Shown here piece by piece: positions 57,508 through 64,000 of a stretch of 64,000 nucleotides of DNA. Position 1 is the stretch's first letter, and each line of letters begins with the position of its first letter. This DNA comes from Salinibacillus aidingensis (GTDB lineage: Bacteria > Bacillota > Bacilli > Bacillales > Alkalibacillaceae), in NCBI RefSeq assembly GCF_039522525.1, contig NZ_BAAADO010000001.1, positions 434,001 through 498,000 on the forward strand, written 5' to 3'. The translations under genes and the position numbers were made by a program. The notes beneath the pieces are model-generated. The model did not search any database. It was given only the letters and a program-made list of their open reading frames with translations, and was not told the DNA's origin.

Positions 57508-58937
57508 AACTATGGGGCGGGAGATTTACCAAACCTACCAATGAACTTGTAGATGAATATACCTCCTCTATTCAGTTTGATCAAAAGCTTGCACAGCAGG
57601 ACATAAAAGGAAGTCTTGCCCATGTCGGCATGCTTGCGAGCTGTCAGATTATATCAAAGGAAGAAGCAGCTACCATTTCTAAGGGATTAACTGCTGTTGC
57701 AGAAAAGATACAAAACGGAGATGCTGAATTATCGGAGGATCACGAAGATATTCATATGAACATTGAAAAGCTGCTTATTGAAGAAGTTGGCCCTGTGGGA
57801 GGAAAACTGCATACGGGCAGAAGCCGTAATGACCAGGTCGCATTGGATATGAGACTGTATTTAAGAGAATCCATTGTTGTGCTTACTGATTTACTCGTTC
57901 AAGTCCAGGAATCACTGATTGGGCAGGCAGAAAAAAACATTGACACCATTCTTCCAGGCTATACCCATTTACAGCGTGCCCAGCCCGTTCGTTTTGCCCA
58001 TCATCTAATGGCTTATGTATTTATGCTTCAGCGCGATGCGGATCGGCTGAAAGACAGCTATAAACGCGTAAATCAATCCCCATTAGGTGCAGGTGCCTTA
58101 GCCGGGACTACATTTCCGATTAATCGTGAGCAGGTAGCTGACAGCCTGAATTTTGATGGAATATGTGAAAATAGTCTGGACGCTGTCAGTGATCGTGATT
58201 TTGTTGTTGAATTTTTGTCGAATGCCTCTTTAATCTCCATGCATCTGTCAAGGTTATGCGAGGAGCTTGTTCAATGGTCAAGTGCGGAGTTTAATTTCAT
58301 AGAACTGGATGATGCCTTTTCTACGGGAAGCAGTATGATGCCCCAAAAGAAAAATCCGGATGTGGCTGAACTGGTCCGTGGGAAAACAGGCAGGGTGTAC
58401 GGACATTTAATGGGGATGCTAACGACTTTAAAAGCACTGCCATTAGCTTATAACAAGGATATGCAGGAGGACAAAGAAGGGATGTTTGACACGGTGGACA
58501 CTCTAAAAGGGGCTTTGTCTCTCTTTGCCCCTATGATATCCAGTATGCAAGTGAAAAAGGACGAAATGTATGATGCGGTACAGAAGGACTATTCCAATGC
58601 TACAGATTTAGCAGATTACTTAGTACAGCAGGATATTCCTTTCCGTGAAGCCCATGCAATTGTCGGTCAAATTGTACTTTACAGCATCGAGCAGAATAAA
58701 TACTTATTACAGCTGACATTAGATGAGTTTCAGCAGTTTTCAAGTTCAATTGGTGAAGATATTTATGAAGCTTTAAAACCTGAATCCGTTGTAAATGCAA
58801 GAAATGTTAAGGGAGCAACATCCAGAGATCAAGTCAAAGAGCAATTTCATCATGCGTATCATTTTATCGATGGTAATAAAAGCTGGATTCAGAGTTATGA
58901 ACAGAGTGCCGAGAACTCTAATTTTTTATCGTTTTAA
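57504..58937 (+). CDS. argH: Argininosuccinate lyase
   Basis: Splits argininosuccinate into arginine and fumarate; member of the fumarase/aspartase superfamily. Signatures: MKLWGGRF at the N-terminus, HTGRSRNDQVALDMRLYLR, GYTHLQRAQPVRFAHHL with the catalytic His, and the signature loop TGSSMMPQKKNPDVAELVRG. The 477 residues are slightly longer than the common 460. Its ATG overlaps the argG stop codon (ATGA), giving coupling. A 71-bp gap to carA follows. Confidence 0.97.
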   Translation: MKLWGGRFTKPTNELVDEYTSSIQFDQKLAQQDIKGSLAHVGMLASCQIISKEEAATISKGLTAVAEKIQNGDAELSEDHEDIHMNIEKLLIEEVGPVGGKLHTGRSRNDQVALDMRLYLRESIVVLTDLLVQVQESLIGQAEKNIDTILPGYTHLQRAQPVRFAHHLMAYVFMLQRDADRLKDSYKRVNQSPLGAGALAGTTFPINREQVADSLNFDGICENSLDAVSDRDFVVEFLSNASLISMHLSRLCEELVQWSSAEFNFIELDDAFSTGSSMMPQKKNPDVAELVRGKTGRVYGHLMGMLTTLKALPLAYNKDMQEDKEGMFDTVDTLKGALSLFAPMISSMQVKKDEMYDAVQKDYSNATDLADYLVQQDIPFREAHAIVGQIVLYSIEQNKYLLQLTLDEFQQFSSSIGEDIYEALKPESVVNARNVKGATSRDQVKEQFHHAYHFIDGNKSWIQSYEQSAENSNFLSF

Positions 58938-59008
58938 TGTATAAAAATGTACCAAAATGTATATTCATACCATTCTTGTGAATTTTGCTTGGAGAGGAGA
59001 TGATGTCT

Positions 59009-60100
59009 ATGGATGAGCATACGGGCTATCTAACGTTAAATACGGGGCATGTTTTTGAAGGGAAATGGTTATATAAAGATGATCAGACAGAGGGGGAAAT
59101 GGTATTTAACACAGCAATGACCGGATATCAGGAGGTCATGACTGATCCATCCTATGCGGGGCAGATCGTGACCATGACCTACCCTTTAATCGGGAACTAT
59201 GGATGTAATGACTGGGATAATGAAAGCTGGAAGCCCTCATTGGCCGGCTTAATTATTGCATGTCCCTTTTTAAATCCGATTCATGAAGAAACGAAACACT
59301 CTTTACAGGAAATGGTGAACAGACATAATATTCCCACGCTGTACGATATGGATACCCGTGCCTTAACCCGTATAATCCGAAAGCATGGAGAAGTATATGG
59401 AAAGTTCACATCAGACCCAAACGATTTCCCGGCAATGAAAGAAATCGAATCGGACATTGTTCGTAAGGTAGCCATAAAAAAATCATTGATTGTCAAACCT
59501 GAAAATCCTTCATCCAGTACTCAAAAAATAGCTGTGATTGATTTTGGTTACAAGCATTCCATCGTAGAAACATTCCGGAAATTAGACTGTGAAATTCACG
59601 TAGTCCCCTTCCATGTTACCTGGGAGCAGATCAAGGAAATAAATCCTGATGCAGTTGTATTATCCAATGGTCCAGGAAATCCAAAAGACCTCATGTATCT
59701 ATTTGATAACCTTAAACCAATCATTAATCATTACCCAACTCTTGGGATTTGCCTGGGACAGCAAATTATAGCTCTAGCAAACGGAGCACAAACCAAGCGT
59801 CTGCCATTCGGTCATCGGGGCAGCAATCATCCAGTCAAGGATTTAACAACAGGGAAAGTTCTCATTACCTCTCAAAATCATGGCTATACAGTAGATGAGA
59901 AATCGCTTCATAAGCATGAGTGGAAGGTGACACATCTCAATGTTAATGATCAGTCCGTCGAAGGAATGATGCATCGCTATAAGCCGATTATGTCTGTACA
60001 GTTTCACCCCGAAGCACATCCGGGACCCATGGATTCCTTTTATATTTTTAAACATTTTTTAGCTTTGACTCATACTAAAGGAGAGAAGCAGCATGCCTAA
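59009..60100 (+). CDS. carA: Carbamoyl-phosphate synthase small subunit (glutaminase)
   Basis: Hydrolyses glutamine and passes ammonia to CarB for carbamoyl phosphate synthesis. N-terminal half: GEMVFNTAMTGYQEVMTDPSYAGQIVTMTYPLIGNYG. The class I amidotransferase half has LGICLGQQIIALANGA with the nucleophile Cys, and MSVQFHPEAHPGP with the His/Glu pair. ATG 59009 (MDEHTGYL) is nine bases after GGAGAGGAG; the two ATGs just upstream are too close. Length is 363 residues. Placement with arg genes makes this the arginine-pathway enzyme; a pyrimidine one is expected elsewhere. Confidence 0.95.
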   Translation: MDEHTGYLTLNTGHVFEGKWLYKDDQTEGEMVFNTAMTGYQEVMTDPSYAGQIVTMTYPLIGNYGCNDWDNESWKPSLAGLIIACPFLNPIHEETKHSLQEMVNRHNIPTLYDMDTRALTRIIRKHGEVYGKFTSDPNDFPAMKEIESDIVRKVAIKKSLIVKPENPSSSTQKIAVIDFGYKHSIVETFRKLDCEIHVVPFHVTWEQIKEINPDAVVLSNGPGNPKDLMYLFDNLKPIINHYPTLGICLGQQIIALANGAQTKRLPFGHRGSNHPVKDLTTGKVLITSQNHGYTVDEKSLHKHEWKVTHLNVNDQSVEGMMHRYKPIMSVQFHPEAHPGPMDSFYIFKHFLALTHTKGEKQHA

Positions 60101-63100
60101 ACTGCCATCTATTAAAAAAGTTCTGGTCATAGGTTCCGGCCCTATTGTTATTGGTCAGGCAGCTGAATTTGACTATGCAGGTACACAGGCCTGTTTAGCC
60201 CTGAAAGAAGAAGGTATTGAGGTTGTGTTGGTGAATAATAATCCCGCAACAATAATGACAGACCCACAGTTTGCCGATCATATTTATTTAGAGCCGTTGA
60301 CCTGCGAATCTGTAACGAAAATTATTAAGCAGGAAAAACCTGACGGACTCCTCCCTACCCTTGGAGGTCAGACAGGTTTAAACCTGGCCCTTTCTTTAAC
60401 GGAGGCTGGGGTTCTGGACCAATATGAAGTGGAGTTACTCGGAACACCTCTGAACTCTATTCAAAAAGGAGAAGACCGGGAGCGGTTCAAATCTATGATG
60501 ATAGATATAGATGAGCCTATTGCTCACAGTGTTCCCGCAACGTCAACGAAGGAAGCCATTGAGTTTGCTGATCAGACCGGCTATCCCATTATGATTCGAC
60601 CCGCCTATACCCTGGGTGGATCAGGCGGTGGCGTTGCAGCCAATCAAAAGGAATTAGAATCAATCGTCATGAACGGTCTTCAATTAAGTCCTATTCATCA
60701 GGTCTTAATTGAACAGAGTGTAAAAGGCTGGAAGGAAATTGAATTCGAGGTTATGCGTGATGCCAATGATACCTGCATTATTGTCTGCAGCATGGAAAAT
60801 ATTGATCCTGTTGGAGTCCACACAGGAGACAGTATGGTAGTGGCCCCTGTCCAAACATTGACTGATCGTCAGTACCAAATGCTTCGAACAACCTCCTGTA
60901 AGGTTATCAGGGAGCTTGGTGTAGTGGGAGGCTGTAATATCCAATTTGCAGTTCACCCTGAACGTGATGAATATGTCATTATTGAGGTAAATCCGCGAGT
61001 GAGCAGATCAAGTGCACTTGCTTCAAAAGCTACAGGTTATCCAATTGCAAGAATTGCTGCCAAGCTGGCCCTGGGCTATCATCTGGATGAAGTCCTGAAC
61101 CCGATTACAGCAAATACGTACGCAAGCTTCGAGCCAGCCATTGATTATATTGCCGTGAAGCTTCCCCGGTTGCCTTTTGATAAGTTTACGGATGCTGACC
61201 GAAAGCTCGGTACACAGATGCAGGCAACCGGTGAAGTGATGGCAATTGCACGGAACCTTCCTGCAGCTATTCAAAAAGCCATACGCTCGCTGGAAATTGA
61301 TGTAGACCAATTGCATTTGCCCTCTGTTCATCACTTATCCAATGAACAGCTGCAATTGCAGTTAGCCGAGGCATCTGATGAACGCTTATTTGTCATTGGA
61401 GAAGCGTTACGTCGGGGCTTTTCGATTGAAACCATCCATGGGATAACAGACATTCATCCATACTTTCTATATGAGATATCAGCCATCATCAAGCATGAAA
61501 ATGATCTTTCCGATAGGGTATGGGAAGAAATGGAGGAAAAGGATTGGTTAAAAGCAAAACAGCTTGGCTTCACGAATAAAACGTTAGCCAAACTATTCAA
61601 AGTCAGCGAGCATGAAATAGCAGCTGAAATCTCTCACCTCCCTGCCTATAAAATGGTAGATACGTGTGCTGCAGAATTTTCTGCGGACACTCCTTATTAT
61701 TACAGTTCCTGGAATGAAATGGATGAGGTTGAAGAATTAGATGGGAGTCAAAAAACCGTTGTGATTGGTTCCGGTCCAATTCGAATCGGTCAGGGCATTG
61801 AATTCGATTACTGCTCTGTCCAGGCTGCTATGTCTTTAAGAGATCAGGGAATCGATTCCATTGTAATTAATAACAATCCTGAAACGGTCAGTACTGACTT
61901 TCATACGGCTGATCATTTATACTTTGAGCCTTTAACCGCCGAAGATGTCATTCACATTCTGCAGAAAGAACAAGCAGATCATGTAATGGTTCAATTCGGT
62001 GGTCAAACAGCCATTAATCTGGCAGAGGACTTGAAGAACGCTGGTTTCCATATTGCCGGTACCTCCCTTTCTTCCATTCAAAAGGTGGAAGACAGAGATC
62101 AGTTTTATCAAATGCTTACCGAACTGAATATTCCACATATACCTGGCGAGACCATTTATGCCTTTCAGAATGCACATGATGCAGCGCAAACGATTGGTTT
62201 TCCCATGCTTGTCCGCCCTTCTTATGTTATTGGTGGAAAAGGAATGAAAGTTATCCAAAATGAAAATCAATTAGATGAATATGTACATGAGCTCGAACAT
62301 GAATTATCCGCAAATTCCATTTATCCGCTGCTCATGGATCGTTTTATTACAGGCAAGGAATTCGAAGTGGATGCCGTTTGTGATGGTTCTGACATCATTA
62401 TTCCCGGCATTTTTGAACATGTGGAAAAAGCAGGTATTCATTCAGGTGACAGTATGGCCATCTTTCCCGCTCCATCATTAACGGAAAAGGAGAAGGAAAC
62501 CATTTTCAACTATACACAAAAAATCTCCTCAAGGCTTAATGCCAAAGGGTTGATGAACATTCAGTTTGTCATGGATGAAGCCACGAAGGACATCTTTGTA
62601 CTCGAGGTAAATCCACGAGCTTCAAGAACTGTTCCGATTGTATGCAAAATTACGGGGATTCCCCTTATTGATTTAGCAACAAAGGTTCAATTGGGAGAAC
62701 CTCTTCAATCACAATCTTACACATTGGGGCTGCACGATGATATACCTTATTACACCGTTAAAATGCCAATCTTTTCAACGGAAAAACTGAGTGGTGTCGA
62801 TCCAATTACAGGGCCTGAAATGAAATCCACCGGAGAAGCCATTGGTATTGGAAAAACCGTCCCACAGGCCATGGCCAAGGCCTTTCATTGGTCAGAAAAC
62901 AAGGGAACTGCTCCCGATGAAAAGGACTGGATACTCATGACTGGCAGCCTGGCTGATGATAACAACAGCAGTCAGCTCTGTACGTTTTTAAGAAAGGCAG
63001 GCATCAATATTGCTGCAACACATGAAACTGAACAGACACTAAAACACTATGGAGTTGAGGTTGCTGAAATTCTGACAAAAGAAGAAGCGAAAGATCGATT

Positions 63101-63323
63101 CTCGAAAAAAACCTTTACCCTTCTCTTTACAAATCAAATGGAGGACTCATTTCAGCGGGAGCTACGGGAATATGCTTTAAAAAAAGGAATAAAGAGTTTT
63201 ACAGCACCGGAAACCCTAACAGCCTTTCTTATGGCATCAGTCGAGTCCCTTCACCCGCCATTTTCGATACAGAACTATAATAACCTGATAGATTACAATC
63301 AAACGGAGAAGGAGAGTGTTTAA
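60093..63323 (+). CDS. carB: Carbamoyl-phosphate synthase large subunit
   Basis: Makes carbamoyl phosphate from bicarbonate, ATP and ammonia through two homologous ATP-grasp halves: the first starts VLVIGSGPIVIGQAAEFDYAG, the second VVIGSGPIRIGQGIEFDYCS (about 554). EVNPRVSRSSALASKATGYP and EVNPRASRTVPIVCKITGIP are the matched metal-binding loops. The C-terminal MGS-like allosteric domain (about 940-1076) is present. Length of 1076 residues is nearer the typical long form than the 1030 residues of B. subtilis CarB. It overlaps carA by 8 bp, with GGAGAGAAGC before the ATG. Confidence 0.96.
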   Translation: MPKLPSIKKVLVIGSGPIVIGQAAEFDYAGTQACLALKEEGIEVVLVNNNPATIMTDPQFADHIYLEPLTCESVTKIIKQEKPDGLLPTLGGQTGLNLALSLTEAGVLDQYEVELLGTPLNSIQKGEDRERFKSMMIDIDEPIAHSVPATSTKEAIEFADQTGYPIMIRPAYTLGGSGGGVAANQKELESIVMNGLQLSPIHQVLIEQSVKGWKEIEFEVMRDANDTCIIVCSMENIDPVGVHTGDSMVVAPVQTLTDRQYQMLRTTSCKVIRELGVVGGCNIQFAVHPERDEYVIIEVNPRVSRSSALASKATGYPIARIAAKLALGYHLDEVLNPITANTYASFEPAIDYIAVKLPRLPFDKFTDADRKLGTQMQATGEVMAIARNLPAAIQKAIRSLEIDVDQLHLPSVHHLSNEQLQLQLAEASDERLFVIGEALRRGFSIETIHGITDIHPYFLYEISAIIKHENDLSDRVWEEMEEKDWLKAKQLGFTNKTLAKLFKVSEHEIAAEISHLPAYKMVDTCAAEFSADTPYYYSSWNEMDEVEELDGSQKTVVIGSGPIRIGQGIEFDYCSVQAAMSLRDQGIDSIVINNNPETVSTDFHTADHLYFEPLTAEDVIHILQKEQADHVMVQFGGQTAINLAEDLKNAGFHIAGTSLSSIQKVEDRDQFYQMLTELNIPHIPGETIYAFQNAHDAAQTIGFPMLVRPSYVIGGKGMKVIQNENQLDEYVHELEHELSANSIYPLLMDRFITGKEFEVDAVCDGSDIIIPGIFEHVEKAGIHSGDSMAIFPAPSLTEKEKETIFNYTQKISSRLNAKGLMNIQFVMDEATKDIFVLEVNPRASRTVPIVCKITGIPLIDLATKVQLGEPLQSQSYTLGLHDDIPYYTVKMPIFSTEKLSGVDPITGPEMKSTGEAIGIGKTVPQAMAKAFHWSENKGTAPDEKDWILMTGSLADDNNSSQLCTFLRKAGINIAATHETEQTLKHYGVEVAEILTKEEAKDRFSKKTFTLLFTNQMEDSFQRELREYALKKGIKSFTAPETLTAFLMASVESLHPPFSIQNYNNLIDYNQTEKESV

Positions 63324-63325
63324 TT

Positions 63326-64000
63326 TTGGATATAGCCCTGGATAATACGATTCAATCTATGAAGAATAAAGATTTCCTGACATTAAAGGATTACTCCAAA
63401 CAGGAGATAAACAGTTTACTAAAATTAGCCAGTGAATTAAAGCAACTGCAAAAGCAGGATATACGACCTCAAATGTTAGAAGGAAAAACATTAGGAATGA
63501 TATTCGAAAAAGCTTATACCAGAACACGGGTGTCTTTTGAAGCAGGAATTTATCAATTAGGAGGATCAGGGCTGTTTTTAAACACTCAGGATATTCAGCT
63601 GGGACGTGGAGAAACAATAGCTGACACGGCAAAGGTTCTTTCCTCTTATCTCGATGGGATTATGATCCGTACCTATAGCCAGTCAGCTGTTGAACAGTTG
63701 GCAGAGCATGCAGCCATTCCCGTCATAAATGGACTGACGGATTTGTATCATCCCTGTCAGGTGCTTGCAGATCTTCTGACGATTCAGGAACAAAAAGGAA
63801 GCCTGAGTGGATTAACGTTAACCTACATCGGGGATGGAAATAATATGGCTCACTCGCTTATGATTGGGAGTGCAATAATGGGAATGAATGTTCACATTGT
63901 AAGCCCAAAGGAGTTCCAGCCAAACTCTGCTATTACAGATCAGGCTCAGGCAATAGCTAAACAAAATAATAGCTCGGTTATGGTCACTCAGGATATCCAA
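63326..64000 (+). CDS. argF: Ornithine carbamoyltransferase (3' end beyond window)
   Basis: Joins carbamoyl phosphate and ornithine to give citrulline, the substrate of ArgG. The first 225 residues are seen: DFLTLKDYSKQEI, MIFEKAYTRTRVSFEAG, LGRGETIADTAKVLS, IMIRTYSQSAV, GLTDLYHPCQVLADLLT and IGDGNNMAHSLMIG. The frame begins at TTG 63326, 11 nt after GGAG and 2 bp after carB; ATG 63359 is an alternative. The carbamoyl-phosphate loop, normally STRT, reads YTRT: Tyr64 replaces the conserved Ser. Everything else looks like a normal OTC. Confidence 0.93.
   Translation, partial: MDIALDNTIQSMKNKDFLTLKDYSKQEINSLLKLASELKQLQKQDIRPQMLEGKTLGMIFEKAYTRTRVSFEAGIYQLGGSGLFLNTQDIQLGRGETIADTAKVLSSYLDGIMIRTYSQSAVEQLAEHAAIPVINGLTDLYHPCQVLADLLTIQEQKGSLSGLTLTYIGDGNNMAHSLMIGSAIMGMNVHIVSPKEFQPNSAITDQAQAIAKQNNSSVMVTQDIQ

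Noticed and set aside
58938..59008. Second ARG box before carA (AATGTATATTCATACC)
   Set aside because: The half-sites are too close together for the 18-bp ARG-box pattern, and no promoter is visible in this 71-bp gap.

Overview
This is a chromosomal core-genome window from an endospore-forming, low-GC Firmicute of the family Bacillaceae. Gene order follows Bacillus subtilis closely over long blocks: the hrcA-grpE-dnaK-dnaJ-prmA-rsmE-mtaB heat-shock operon, hemW-lepA-yqxA-gpr, rpsT/holA, the comE locus, yqeG to yqeM, the yrr/yrz cluster around alaS, and cymR-iscS-mnmA-yrrB-recD2. Sporulation genes (gpr, sigK, sda, an rsfA-type regulator, a YjcZ-like peptide), a complete comE locus and an Mrp-type Na+/H+ antiporter operon fit a halotolerant genus near Oceanobacillus, Virgibacillus or Halobacillus. 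The genus is inferred, not shown. No rRNA, tRNA, phage, transposase gene, CRISPR array or defence island was found. || Layout. 1-0.5 kb: 3' end of an MFS transporter gene. 0.5-8.7 kb (minus): heat-shock operon under CIRCE with the rRNA/tRNA/ribosomal-protein modification genes prmA, rsmE and mtaB. 8.8-13.8 kb (minus): hemW, lepA, yqxA, gpr. 14-20.6 kb: rpsT, holA, yqzM, comEC-comEB-comEA and divergent comER. 20.7-26.3 kb (minus): a GNAT gene followed by yqeM, rsfS, yqeK, nadD, yhbY, aroE, yqeH, yqeG. 26.4-26.9 kb: a DnaA-box cluster and the replication-checkpoint gene sda. 27-32.3 kb (plus): mrpACDEFG. 32.3-34 kb: a nested repeat cluster, sigK and a small Tyr/Gly-rich peptide gene. 34-50 kb (minus, one small plus gene): mtnN, yrrS, pbpI, greA, udk, trmR, mltG, yrzB, ruvX, ireB, alaS with a T-box leader, an AI-2E-family permease, recD2 and a TPR protein. 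50-53.5 kb (minus): mnmA, cysteine desulfurase, cymR and a YczE-like membrane protein. 53.8-64 kb (plus): rarA, an rsfA-family gene, then argG-argH-carA-carB-argF (argF runs off the end) behind an ARG-box promoter. || How the genes work together. The heat-shock operon couples chaperones to translation modification. Gpr supplies amino acids at germination. ComEA/EC/EB form the DNA-uptake machine. Sda, induced through DnaA, holds back sporulation when replication is disturbed, and SigK and RsfA act later. MnmA takes sulfur from the adjacent cysteine desulfurase, and CymR controls cysteine supply. The arginine cluster makes carbamoyl phosphate and converts ornithine to arginine. || The least explained sequence is intergenic. 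A 120-nt imperfect-palindrome repeat occurs as five full-length copies plus fragments at four loci, always between genes, often in tandem at about 122-nt spacing. Base changes in one arm are matched by changes in the other. One copy sits inside a larger palindromic element. Other points to check: loss of spoIIP between gpr and yqxA (where two copies of the 120-nt repeat now lie), of mrpB from the antiporter operon, and of the trhP pair beside trmR; a Tyr in place of the conserved Ser of the ArgF carbamoyl-phosphate loop; and inverted repeats covering the ribosome binding sites of the rsfA-type gene and sigK.
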